64,000 nt of DNA from an uncultured Lactococcus sp. (GTDB lineage Bacteria > Bacillota > Bacilli > Lactobacillales > Streptococcaceae), in NCBI RefSeq assembly GCF_934191625.1, contig NZ_CAKPUG010000001.1, positions 620,001-684,000 of the forward strand. The letters run 5' to 3'. Position 1 is the stretch's first letter. Every line of letters begins with the position of its first letter. The notes under the pieces were generated by a model, which saw only the letters and a program-made list of their open reading frames with translations, searched no databases and had not been told where the DNA came from. Both the position numbers and the translations under genes were made by a program. Positions 8,396-15,695 of this stretch are shown piece after piece.

Positions 8396-9049
8396 ATGAA
8401 TAAAGAAATAAAAACGACCCGCTTTGAAGTTGAAGAGTTTGAGAAACTCAAGAAAAACTTGGTGAAATACGAATGTGCTTTGGCAGTTATCATGACAGAG
8501 CTTTCTAATCTTAATGCTTACTACAATGCTTATGAACCCGTTAATCCGATAGAACATATTAAACAAAGGATTAAATCTCCGGAAAGTATTGCAGGCAAGC
8601 TGAAGAAAAAATCATTACCTGTAACGGCAGAAGCAGCAGAAAAAAATCTTTCAGACATAGCTGGTGTAAGAATCATATGTGCTTATGCCAAAAATATCTA
8701 TGAAATTGTAGAAATTATTAAGAACCAAGAAGCTTTTAATGTTATTAGTGAAAAAGATTACCTTAATCATCCGAAGCTAAGTGGTTATCGTTCTTATCAT
8801 ATGATATTGGAGGTTAACCTTGGCCCACTTTTTAATAATGAAGCGCGTCGTGTTGAGATACAATTACGGACATCTGCAATGGACTTTTGGGCAACATTGG
8901 AGCATAAGGTACGCTATAAATATGGTGGCGAAATGCCAGATCATCTTAGTAATGAATTGCAAGTATGCGCAGAGCAAATACATGCATTAGATAATAGGAT
9001 GTATTTGATTCATGAACTGGTAGATATGATTAATGAGGAGGAGATATGA
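8396..9049 (+). CDS. relP: Small alarmone synthetase RelP
   Basis: Single-domain (p)ppGpp synthetase of 217 residues that transfers pyrophosphate from ATP to GDP or GTP. Family features are NPIEHIKQRIKSPESI, the IAGVRIIC core strand, GYRSYH in the nucleotide site and VEIQLRTSAMDFWATLEHK. The N-terminal signature is closer to RelP/YwaC than to RelQ/YjbM. In Streptococcus mutans relP also sits in front of a two-component pair, as here. Start alternatives in frame are GTG 8366, ATG 8384 and ATG 8396, none with a strong SD. The stop overlaps the relR start (ATGA). Confidence 0.9.
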   Translation: MNKEIKTTRFEVEEFEKLKKNLVKYECALAVIMTELSNLNAYYNAYEPVNPIEHIKQRIKSPESIAGKLKKKSLPVTAEAAEKNLSDIAGVRIICAYAKNIYEIVEIIKNQEAFNVISEKDYLNHPKLSGYRSYHMILEVNLGPLFNNEARRVEIQLRTSAMDFWATLEHKVRYKYGGEMPDHLSNELQVCAEQIHALDNRMYLIHELVDMINEEEI

Positions 9050-9444
9050 CATATAAAACAATATATATTGCAGATGACGATGATAATATTCGCTTAGCAA
9101 TTAAAGCCTTTTTGGAAAAAGAAGAATTTAAAGTAGAGGATTTCCCGACTGGGGATGAGCTCTTAGAGCGTTTTAATGAAGTACCAAGTGATTTTGTGAT
9201 TTTAGATGTGATGATGCCGGGCTCAAATGGTTTCACAATATTAAAAGCTTTACGCACACAAAGTATAGTACCAATTATTATGCTGACAGCGCGAGACAGT
9301 GATCTGGACTATGCAACGGGATTGGATTTGGGGAGTGATGATTACTTCACTAAACCATTCAGCCCGATGGAATTAGTGATGCGAGTTAAAGCTATTTTTC
9401 GTCGAATTGAGTTTGAAAAACAAAAAAATGAAGAAGCAGGTTAA
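9046..9444 (+). CDS. relR: Response regulator RelR, receiver domain only
   Basis: A 132-residue protein consisting of one receiver domain. The acidic pocket is at DDDD (10-13), the phosphorylated aspartate is Asp54 in LDVMMPG, and the conserved lysine is Lys103 in TKPF. The sequence ends shortly after the last receiver helix (VMRVKAIFRRIEF), where an OmpR-type protein would continue into a winged helix. No DNA-binding domain is encoded in any frame before relS starts 8 bases later. It overlaps relP by 4 bases. It may signal by protein contact, perhaps with RelP or RelS. That is inference. Confidence 0.88.
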   Translation: MTYKTIYIADDDDNIRLAIKAFLEKEEFKVEDFPTGDELLERFNEVPSDFVILDVMMPGSNGFTILKALRTQSIVPIIMLTARDSDLDYATGLDLGSDDYFTKPFSPMELVMRVKAIFRRIEFEKQKNEEAG

Positions 9445-9452
9445 GGAGTAAT

Positions 9453-10838
9453 ATGATCAGAAGAAAACCACTCAGTATCAAGTCTCGCTTGCTTCTGACA
9501 AATATCGGTTTTGTCTTCTTTGCTTTTTTATGGATTATCTTCATTTTTAATATTTTGATAAATAGCTATATTAGTAATTCAGCCTCAAGACAGTTATCAC
9601 AAGTCAGGATTTATCAAGCACAAGTTACGCCCCCTTCTGGAAGTACTTCTGCGGACTTAGAAGATGCACCGCGTGGAAGCTTGAATACCCATCCTGTTGC
9701 TTTTAATATTAATGATAATTATGAAGTACAGGATTTGGAAAAAGTTGGTAATTTTGAAAGAGATACAGCTAATAATATTGCGCAGGCCTTGAAAAGTCAA
9801 AAAGTTCCCCTGAGTAAGGTAAAAAATTATCGTCTGGATACCTCTGGAAGCACCTTTTATATTGAAACGATACGACAGAGTTCGGGAGATTATCAGGTTC
9901 TATATGTGGATATTACAGGGATTATTAATTTTACTAACTCAGTCAATTTGTTTTTGGTTTCTGTGGCCCTTGCTGTCATCCTTATCCTCAGTCTCGCTGT
10001 AACTTTTGTCACGCAACGCTTGATTAAACCTTTATCAATTTTAGCAAAATTTGCGACACGAATTGGTCAAGGAGATTTTACTGAATATAAAGGTAGCTTT
10101 CATGATCGTGAACTAGCTACATTAGCACATAATATGAATGTAGCTGCCAGACAATTGGATAATAATGATAAAAATCAAAAGCTCTTTTTTCAGAATGCTT
10201 CTCATGAACTTCGCACACCGTTAATGGCAATAAAAAGTTATGCTGAGGGAATTTCTTACGAAGTGATGGATCCGAAAAAGGCAAGTGAGACGATTCTTGA
10301 CGAGACAGACCGTATGAGTGAATTAGTAGAAGATCTTCTGACTCTCTCACGTTTAGATAGTTTAAGTGTACATCAAGAACTGGTTTATCAAGATGTTCGC
10401 CTAATTATGAAAGATATTGCCAAAGAGCAAGAAATATTTGCCGTTCAAAAGGGGATAAATATCACTACAGTTTTTGATAAAAAAGCAGTGATGCTTACCT
10501 GTGATTATAAAGCTTTAAGGCGCGCCATAAGTAATCTTGTTTCTAATGCGATGCGATATGTCGAAACAGAAATTGAGCTTACTTGTACAAAAAAAAATGG
10601 AGTAGTGAGTATTTCGGTTGCCAATGACGGTAGTGGGATTGATCCTGAAACTCTGCCACATATTTTTGAACGTTTTTATAAGGGTGCTGGTGGAGTTCAT
10701 GGCATTGGTTTAGCAATTGTTCAAACGATAGTTGAACAACACCAAGGACAGGTATCTGTTACTAGTGATGAGTATCAAACGATTTTTACTATGACATTTC
10801 CTAAAACTCTAAAGAAAGCTCTTGAAAAGACAACATAA
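9453..10838 (+). CDS. relS: Sensor histidine kinase RelS
   Basis: A 461-residue membrane histidine kinase. It has a first membrane helix (about 15-38), an extracellular sensing loop of about 125 residues, a second helix (about 165-190), a HAMP linker, a HisKA domain with the phosphorylated His251 in NASHELRTPL, and a HATPase domain with N box NLVSNAMRYVE, the DDGSG-like NDGSGIDPE segment, IFERFYKG, and GIGLAIV. Translated from an AAGGAG site after relR. Partner of RelR and co-transcribed with relP, so it probably links an envelope or redox signal to alarmone synthesis. The signal is unknown. Confidence 0.92.
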   Translation: MIRRKPLSIKSRLLLTNIGFVFFAFLWIIFIFNILINSYISNSASRQLSQVRIYQAQVTPPSGSTSADLEDAPRGSLNTHPVAFNINDNYEVQDLEKVGNFERDTANNIAQALKSQKVPLSKVKNYRLDTSGSTFYIETIRQSSGDYQVLYVDITGIINFTNSVNLFLVSVALAVILILSLAVTFVTQRLIKPLSILAKFATRIGQGDFTEYKGSFHDRELATLAHNMNVAARQLDNNDKNQKLFFQNASHELRTPLMAIKSYAEGISYEVMDPKKASETILDETDRMSELVEDLLTLSRLDSLSVHQELVYQDVRLIMKDIAKEQEIFAVQKGINITTVFDKKAVMLTCDYKALRRAISNLVSNAMRYVETEIELTCTKKNGVVSISVANDGSGIDPETLPHIFERFYKGAGGVHGIGLAIVQTIVEQHQGQVSVTSDEYQTIFTMTFPKTLKKALEKTT

Positions 10839-10850
10839 ATTTGGTAGAAT
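10822..10850 (+). promoter_or_regulatory. Promoter of rplS inside the end of relS
   Basis: TTGAAA (10822-10827) and TAGAAT (10845-10850) are 17 bases apart. The -35 box lies in the relS coding region. Confidence 0.75.
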
Positions 10851-10855
10851 GTTAT

Positions 10856-10930
10856 AAGTGCCAATTTGGCATAAATAAAACTGTTTATCCGCTGGGCCAA
10901 TGGCTTTATTGATGAGCAAAAGGAGAAAAA
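10856..10930 (+). promoter_or_regulatory. Probable L19 (rplS) leader RNA
   Basis: The 75 bases between the promoter and rplS contain TGCCAATTTGGCA, able to form a hairpin, and a second GC-containing block (GGGCCAATGGC). Their position matches the autoregulatory L19 leader described for Bacilli. The assignment rests on position and hairpins only. Confidence 0.5.
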
Positions 10931-10931
10931 A

Positions 10932-11282
10932 ATGTCTATTTCATTGATCGATTCTATCAATGCAGGTCAACTTCGTTCAGATATTCCTGAATTCCGCGCT
11001 GGAGACACTGTTCGTGTTCACGCTAAAGTTGTCGAAGGAACTCGCGAACGTATCCAAATGTTCGAAGGTGTTGTTATTGCACGTAAAGGTTCTGGTATCT
11101 CAGAAACTTACACTGTTCGTAAAATCTCAAACGGTGTTGGTGTAGAACGTATCTTCCCACTTCACACTCCACGTGTTGAAAAAATCGAAGTTATCCGTCA
11201 CGGTCGTGTACGTCGTGCTAAACTTTACTACTTGCGTGCATTGCAAGGTAAAGCGGCTCGTATCCCAGAACGTCGTAAATAA
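10932..11282 (+). CDS. rplS: 50S ribosomal protein L19
   Basis: A 116-residue protein of the large subunit that lies at the interface with the 30S subunit. The sequence follows the L19 family throughout ([64 protein letters not shown]). Codon use is strongly biased toward that of highly expressed genes. It has an AAAAGGAG site, its own promoter, a leader region and a terminator. Confidence 0.98.
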   Translation: MSISLIDSINAGQLRSDIPEFRAGDTVRVHAKVVEGTRERIQMFEGVVIARKGSGISETYTVRKISNGVGVERIFPLHTPRVEKIEVIRHGRVRRAKLYYLRALQGKAARIPERRK

Positions 11283-11295
11283 TTTTGACTTGTCT

Positions 11296-11325
11296 AACCG
11301 CTCTGTTGAGCGGTTTTTCTTTTTG
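11296..11325 (+). terminator. Terminator of rplS
   Basis: AACCGCTC (11296-11303), loop TGTT, GAGCGGTT (11308-11315), then a T-rich run. Confidence 0.92.
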
Positions 11326-11349
11326 GACTGGTAGAAAAAATTAAAATTA

Positions 11350-11358
11350 TGCTATAAT
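11350..11358 (+). promoter_or_regulatory. Extended -10 promoter
   Basis: TGCTATAAT upstream of the 41-residue membrane peptide gene, with a predicted leader of about 100 bases. Confidence 0.6.
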
Positions 11359-11466
11359 ATTCAGTGCTTCGATTTGTATTTAGACTTACTTTCTATGAGT
11401 TTCCGATAATTGAAGTATTTAAGGATATCAAGTTTTACTATTTTAGGAATAACGAAGGAGACGAGT

Positions 11467-11592
11467 ATGCGAAAAAATAAAGATAAAGAGTGGTTATCAG
11501 GCCCAGGACTTGTTGTTCTAGTCATCATGTCGCCCATAGTAGTAATACTTGCTGTTCAGGCTTTAACAGCGATTTATACAGTTTTGCATTAG
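11467..11592 (+). CDS. Small membrane peptide, unknown function
   Basis: A 41-residue peptide: a charged start (MRKNKDKEW), then one long hydrophobic helix (GLVVLVIMSPIVVILAVQALTAI). The start is placed at 11467 because a strong GAAGGAG (11454-11460) lies 6 bases upstream. An upstream in-frame ATG at 11410 has no such site. It has no recognisable family. It stands alone behind its own extended -10 promoter, with another small membrane gene next. Confidence 0.6.
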   Translation: MRKNKDKEWLSGPGLVVLVIMSPIVVILAVQALTAIYTVLH

Positions 11593-11725
11593 TTTTTAAT
11601 ATACTAAACTCGAGTAAATTTAGCTTGAAAATAATAGTAAGGGATGCTATGATACTTCTACAAGGATTCATAAAATATATGTATTCGTATTCGGAATAAA
11701 AGTATCAATAAATTTTGGAGAAAAA

Positions 11726-11962
11726 ATGAATTTTGAAAATATTAGCTCACGTCTACAAGAGCTTTGGAACAGCGCCCCAGAAAATTTTTGGCTAGCACTA
11801 ATTGTTTTAATCATTGCAATTTTAATCTTCTTTTTACCTGTCAAAATAGCCAGTTCTCGTGATTTATCTGGTGGCCAAGTATTTGGAGTTTTGTTGGCTA
11901 CAATATTTGGTTTTTGGTTTCTAGGATTAATCTTAGCACTTGTCTTGCCTCGTTCAGTTTAA
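11726..11962 (+). CDS. Small two-helix membrane protein, unknown function
   Basis: A 78-residue protein with an N-terminal amphipathic stretch, a first membrane helix (WLALIVLIIAILIFFLP), a short loop (VKIASSRDLSGGQ) and a second helix (VFGVLLATIFGFWFLGLILALVL). TTTGGAG precedes the ATG at a normal distance. A terminator lies at 12055-12080. The layout resembles short superinfection-immunity-like or DUF membrane proteins, but I do not recognise the family. Confidence 0.65.
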   Translation: MNFENISSRLQELWNSAPENFWLALIVLIIAILIFFLPVKIASSRDLSGGQVFGVLLATIFGFWFLGLILALVLPRSV

Positions 11963-12054
11963 AGAAGCGTATGTTATAGATAAATTTTATTTAAGCTGTA
12001 TATATGCTTTCTCATGATAAATGAAGCAGAACGACAGCACATAAACATTATATA

Positions 12055-12080
12055 AAGGACCGATGGGTCCTTATTTTATT
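12055..12080 (+). terminator. Terminator downstream of the two-helix membrane gene
   Basis: AAGGACC (12055-12061) pairs with GGTCCTT (12066-12072), followed by a T-rich stretch. Located 92 bases after the stop codon. Confidence 0.75.
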
Positions 12081-12221
12081 GGGATTTTTAGCATTGAAGT
12101 GACAAACTTATTTTAAATTTTTGGTTTTAGAATAAACTCTAATATGAGTGCATTTGTTTAGAATTTTAAAATTGCTTATTTTTATAATCTCAGTCTTTCA
12201 TTATCATGCTATACTAATATC

Positions 12222-12315
12222 TGTCCTAAAAAAGTATCAAAATAATAAGAATGTTTGATGATTGTTATAGTGACATACCCATTCTTCAATCTCCAGATTA
12301 GGGCTGGAGATTTTT
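12222..12315 (+). ncRNA. Candidate small RNA, about 94 nt
   Basis: An extended -10 box TGCTATACT (12207-12215) is followed about 95 bases later by a perfect terminator (AATCTCCAG 12288-12296, CTGGAGATT 12304-12312, T run to 12315). No open reading frame with an RBS lies between them. The 5' part can form a stem from AAGAATG (12247-12253) and CATTCTT (12280-12286), immediately before the terminator. The spacer between the neighbouring genes (11963-12378) otherwise holds only the upstream terminator. Promoter strength and transcription are inferred. Confidence 0.5.
12288..12315 (+). terminator. Terminator of the candidate sRNA
   Basis: 9-bp perfect stem AATCTCCAG/CTGGAGATT with loop ATTAGGG and a T tract. 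Confidence 0.85.
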
Positions 12316-12378
12316 ATTATTAGAGATAATTTTTAGGAAATAATAGATTATTTAGTATGAAGAAATGACAGATTGAAA

Positions 12379-12756
12379 ATGATAAGATTTTATTATGAGA
12401 ATAGTAATTCTTCAAGTAAAAAAGCACTTGAATGGTTCGAAAAGAAGCACATAAATTGTTCTACCAAAAGGATTCGCTATATATCAAGAGACGATTTACT
12501 TTTGGCACTAACCTTGTCTAATAATGGTTTTTCAGATATTTTGAAATCAAATGGAAAAATTGGTTTTGGATCTGAAAAGATGATGAATGAGATTAAAAAT
12601 ATGAAATTCAATGATAGTATAAATTTTATTTTAGGGCACACAGAAGTTCTAAAAACCCCAATCATTATTGACGATCATAAATTAATGACAGGTTTTAATC
12701 CAGAAGAAATAAGAAAATTTATTCCACAGTCTTATCGCCGATTAGGGATGGTGTGA
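12379..12756 (+). CDS. Spx/ArsC-family protein lacking the redox cysteines
   Basis: A 125-residue protein with the Spx/ArsC fold pattern: N-terminal IRFYYENSNSSSKKALEWFEKK, central helical part, and C-terminal TPIIIDDHKLMTGFNPEEIRKFIP, which matches the Spx family's RPLI...GYN..EIR.F.P block. Spx proteins bind the alpha subunit of RNA polymerase and redirect transcription under oxidative stress. Here the CxxC switch is replaced by serines and asparagine (NSNSSS), so it cannot be a thiol-controlled form. TPII replaces RPLI. Lactococci carry several Spx paralogues. The start is the ATG at 12379; the RBS is weak. Confidence 0.78.
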   Translation: MIRFYYENSNSSSKKALEWFEKKHINCSTKRIRYISRDDLLLALTLSNNGFSDILKSNGKIGFGSEKMMNEIKNMKFNDSINFILGHTEVLKTPIIIDDHKLMTGFNPEEIRKFIPQSYRRLGMV

Positions 12757-12860
12757 AGTTTACTTTGATGAGCATATTTTTTAGAGAAGGCAAGATGTAA
12801 AAATGAAGTAGAAGTTATCCTGTGTAAAAAACTAAGCTTCTATTTCGCTATCTTTAATAT

Positions 12861-12902
12861 GGAAAGCGTTTTCTTGAATGCCTCGTTGGTCTATGTTACA
12901 AT
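12861..12902 (+). promoter_or_regulatory. Promoter with overlapping CcpA (cre-like) site
   Basis: TTGAAT (12874-12879) and TACAAT (12897-12902) are 17 bases apart. GGAAAGCGTTTTCT (12861-12874) matches the lactococcal cre consensus in 12 of 14 positions and touches the -35 box, a position from which CcpA could act. Confidence 0.65.
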
Positions 12903-12928
12903 GAAGAAAAAGAAAAGCGAGGTATATT

Positions 12929-13501
12929 ATGAATAAGAAACTTCTCTCATTGTTAGCTGTATCAACTTTGTCATTAGGTGTTTTGACAGCTTGTGGATCT
13001 GGTGATAAAAAAACAGAAGAAACACAAACAGAACAATCTGCTGAGGTCTTTGCCGGAGCTACTGCAGGTACAGATAACTTTGATACCCTTGCCAAAGGTC
13101 TTTCTAAGGATGGTGCTTGGATCGCGGCAATTAGTAAGGATTTAGATGCATCAGATAAAACCTTGAATGTTGAGGGTAACTTTAAAAATAAAGAAGGCGA
13201 GGAAGCACGTAAATTAGCACTTTATACCCAAGATGCAGACCATAAGGTTACAGATCGTTATACACTCACTGTGAAAAAACTTGAGGTAAATTCTCCTCAA
13301 TTCTATATTTCAAATGGGACAGTTAAAGGGGATGTTGAAGTAAATGCTGAAGGCTTCCATGGTCAAACTGGAAAAGGTGTTGATGGAGAGGCAATGATTG
13401 ATGGAAATCTTATATTTAAAAATCAAGAATTGATGGATGCTTATAACAAGCTTCCTAGTGAAGAACAAGTTAAAGTAACGGGGGAAATTTCAGTTAAATA
13501 A
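12929..13501 (+). CDS. Surface lipoprotein, unknown function
   Basis: A 190-residue lipoprotein. The N terminus is MNKKLLSLLAVSTLSLGVLTACGSG, written here by position: a short positive start, hydrophobic stretch and lipobox LTAC with the lipidated Cys at residue 22. A short Lys/Glu/Thr linker follows, then a soluble domain with several strand-rich segments. I do not recognise the domain. GCGAGGT precedes the ATG. A cre-like site at the promoter suggests catabolite control. A terminator follows the stop codon. Confidence 0.8.
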   Translation: MNKKLLSLLAVSTLSLGVLTACGSGDKKTEETQTEQSAEVFAGATAGTDNFDTLAKGLSKDGAWIAAISKDLDASDKTLNVEGNFKNKEGEEARKLALYTQDADHKVTDRYTLTVKKLEVNSPQFYISNGTVKGDVEVNAEGFHGQTGKGVDGEAMIDGNLIFKNQELMDAYNKLPSEEQVKVTGEISVK

Positions 13502-13522
13502 AAGGGAATTTCCCTTTTTCTT
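13502..13522 (+). terminator. Terminator of the lipoprotein gene
   Basis: AAGGGA, short loop, TCCCTT followed by a T-rich run directly after the stop codon. The remaining 13523-13758 holds no gene that I can see. Confidence 0.75.
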
Positions 13523-13758
13523 TCCCCATGCTAAGTTAATCGAATAAATTTGAAAATATTTTTTGATGCTAATCCCTTGTTTTCCACCATTTAAAATTAT
13601 AAAATGTTATTGAAAAAACATTCAGAAAATTAACTTCTCCTAGAATTCTGAAAGGACACGGCTATATTATAAAGAGGTAATTGGTTTGACTGGGTTTTCA
13701 TCTTTGAACACAAAATCATCTTTAAAAATGATAATAAATAGTATTTTGGAGGTATAAA

Positions 13759-14712
13759 ATGGTAGAAAGAATTTCTTTAGAAACAGCTGCACTAGAATTT
13801 AGTGAAGCAAATGCACCTCATCCTCGTATTTATGAACTTCCGGTAGAAGAGGGAAGAAGCTTATTAAATGAAGTTCAGGATTCTCCAGTCGCAAAGGAAG
13901 ACGTCGACATTGAAGATGTCGCTGTTGATACAGGTGACTGGGGGGAAATTAATGTCCGATTTATTCGCCCCCTTAATCAAGAAAAGAAATTACCTGTAAT
14001 CTTTTATATCCACGGCGCAGGATGGGTTTTTGGTAACGCACATACACATGATAAACTTATTCGTGAGCTTGCTGTACGCACGAACTCGGTTGTTGTTTTT
14101 CCTGAATATTCTCTGTCACCCGAAGCTAAATATCCCACAGCTATTGAACAAAACTACGCTGTCCTACAGCAACTAAAAGATTACTCTGATGATAAGAAGT
14201 TTGATATCAATCATCTTACTGTAGCTGGCGATTCTGTTGGGGGAAATATGGCCACTGTGATGACACTTATGACCAAACAGAGAGGCGGTCAAAAGATTGG
14301 ACAACAGGTTTTGTATTATCCCGTAACAGATGCCAATTTTGATACGGATTCTTACAATGAATTTGCGGAAAATTACTTTTTGACTAAAGAAGGAATGATT
14401 TGGTTCTGGGATCAATATACGACAAACGAAGAAGAACGTAATCAAATTACAGCTTCACCGCTTCGTGCGACGAATGAAGATTTGACAGATTTACCTGCTG
14501 CTTTGATTATTACTGGTGAAGCTGATGTTTTGCGAGATGAAGGTGAAGCTTATGCACGTAAATTGCGAGAAGCTGAAGTGGAAGTAACTCAAGTGCGTTT
14601 CCAAGCCATCATCCATGACTTTGTTATGGTAAATTCAATGAACGAAACTAATGCTACACGTGCAGCAATGACACTCTCTACTCAGTGGATTAATGAAAAA
14701 AACAGTAAATAA
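13759..14712 (+). CDS. Alpha/beta hydrolase (HSL/Aes-type esterase)
   Basis: A 317-residue serine hydrolase of the hormone-sensitive-lipase family. The oxyanion motif is HGAGW (a variant of HGGG). The nucleophile Ser159 sits in GDSVGGN. The acid is Asp256 in GEADVLRDEG and the histidine is His286 in IHDFVM. Likely acts on short-chain esters in the cytoplasm, as there is no signal peptide. A strong TTGGAGG lies 6 bases before the ATG. Single-gene unit with a terminator after it. The natural substrate is not predictable. Confidence 0.9.
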   Translation: MVERISLETAALEFSEANAPHPRIYELPVEEGRSLLNEVQDSPVAKEDVDIEDVAVDTGDWGEINVRFIRPLNQEKKLPVIFYIHGAGWVFGNAHTHDKLIRELAVRTNSVVVFPEYSLSPEAKYPTAIEQNYAVLQQLKDYSDDKKFDINHLTVAGDSVGGNMATVMTLMTKQRGGQKIGQQVLYYPVTDANFDTDSYNEFAENYFLTKEGMIWFWDQYTTNEEERNQITASPLRATNEDLTDLPAALIITGEADVLRDEGEAYARKLREAEVEVTQVRFQAIIHDFVMVNSMNETNATRAAMTLSTQWINEKNSK

Positions 14713-14723
14713 GTCAATGAGAT

Positions 14724-14753
14724 AAAAGGAGTCTATAGGATGGACTCTTTTTT
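14724..14753 (+). terminator. Terminator of the esterase gene
   Basis: GAGTC (14729-14733) pairs with GACTC (14743-14747), extended by A-T and G-T pairs into a T run. Confidence 0.75.
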
Positions 14754-14812
14754 ATGTAAAATTATCCTGTATCATTCTACTATTGAAGCGTTTTTATTTT
14801 AAAAAGAAACTA

Positions 14813-14821
14813 TGGTAGAAT
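14813..14821 (+). promoter_or_regulatory. Extended -10 promoter of the RpiR-type regulator gene
   Basis: TGGTAGAAT. The stretch TTGAAGCGTTTTTA just upstream carries a cre-like core but has several mismatches to consensus. Confidence 0.5.
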
Positions 14822-14865
14822 AAAAGGTAAGTTAGAGCCTTAAAAAGATAAAGAAGAGGATAAAG

Positions 14866-15594
14866 ATGCTGGGTTTTCAGGAACGAGTAAAAAATAAAGA
14901 GAATAAGTTGACAGAGTTAGAGGAGGACTTAGTAGACTATATCTTAAAAAATAAAGAAGCAGTAAGTCAAACCAAAATTGTTATCCTATCACAAAGATTT
15001 TACACTGTGCCTAATACGATAACACGTTTTTGCAAAAAATTAGGCTATGAAAATTTCTCTGAATTTAAAATGAATCTCAAGCAGGAGCTTACAACTCCCG
15101 AAGTCATGAATACTCACAAAAATATTCTTTTAAAAAACTTTGATCTGATTGATCAAGAAAGAGAATTAAAGGTCGTGCAGCTTATGCAAAAAGCAAGAAA
15201 TGTAAATTTTTATGCATTGGACCAAACTGGCCTTCTGACAAAGATGTATGTAAAATGTCTCTTTGCTTTGGATGATAAATTTCAATTTTTTGAATATCAG
15301 CAGGAAATGAAAAAGAAGATTTTAAATTCTTCTCATGAAATATTCTTTTTTGTTTCTTTATCTGGAGAGACACCTTCAGTTTTAGAATTAGCAGAACTGG
15401 CTAAATCTAGAAATCACAAATTGATTAGCCTTACCAATTTAACTGAGAATAGTTTAGTACAGATTGTTGATATCCCTCTTTATTGTTTAACACAAAAGGA
15501 GGAAGTAAATGGTTATGATACGACAGATAAGACACCACTGCTATTGGTTTTGCAATCACTCTACTACAGTTATCGTGGAATTTTACACATTTAA
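14866..15594 (+). CDS. MurR/RpiR family transcriptional regulator
   Basis: A 242-residue regulator with an N-terminal HTH_6 domain (about 1-80; TNTITRFCKKLGYENFSEFK is the typical recognition segment) and a C-terminal SIS sugar-phosphate-binding domain (about 100-235; FFVSLSGETPSVLELAELAK). Such proteins sense a phosphosugar and control the neighbouring uptake genes. The PTS gene follows on the same strand 100 bases later, behind its own terminator, palindrome and cre site, so it is the probable target. Confidence 0.9.
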   Translation: MLGFQERVKNKENKLTELEEDLVDYILKNKEAVSQTKIVILSQRFYTVPNTITRFCKKLGYENFSEFKMNLKQELTTPEVMNTHKNILLKNFDLIDQERELKVVQLMQKARNVNFYALDQTGLLTKMYVKCLFALDDKFQFFEYQQEMKKKILNSSHEIFFFVSLSGETPSVLELAELAKSRNHKLISLTNLTENSLVQIVDIPLYCLTQKEEVNGYDTTDKTPLLLVLQSLYYSYRGILHI

Positions 15595-15597
15595 AAA

Positions 15598-15626
15598 AGG
15601 CCTCTCGAATGAGAAGGTGTTTTTTT
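15598..15626 (+). terminator. Terminator of the RpiR gene
   Basis: GCCTCTC and GAGAAGGT pair with one bulge, followed by seven T. Confidence 0.7.
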
Positions 15627-15637
15627 AGCAGTTTTAA

Positions 15638-15668
15638 TGAAAGCGTTTTATATTGTGTTAATATTAAC
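15638..15668 (+). promoter_or_regulatory. cre site and 12-bp palindrome upstream of the PTS gene
   Basis: TGAAAGCGTTTTAT (15638-15651) matches the lactococcal cre consensus in 13 of 14 positions. GTTAATATTAAC (15657-15668) is a perfect palindrome and a plausible operator for the neighbouring RpiR-type regulator. No clear -35/-10 pair could be fixed. Confidence 0.65.
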
Positions 15669-15695
15669 TTACAACAAAATATAAAGGTGGGTTAA

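Noticed and set aside
11963..12378. Protein-coding gene in the 416-base spacer
   Set aside because: No frame with a start, SD and reasonable length on either strand. The spacer holds a terminator and the candidate sRNA.
14787..14800. cre site upstream of the RpiR-type gene
   Set aside because: TTGAAGCGTTTTTA has the GCGTT core, but four positions do not fit the lactococcal consensus. It is not called as a feature.
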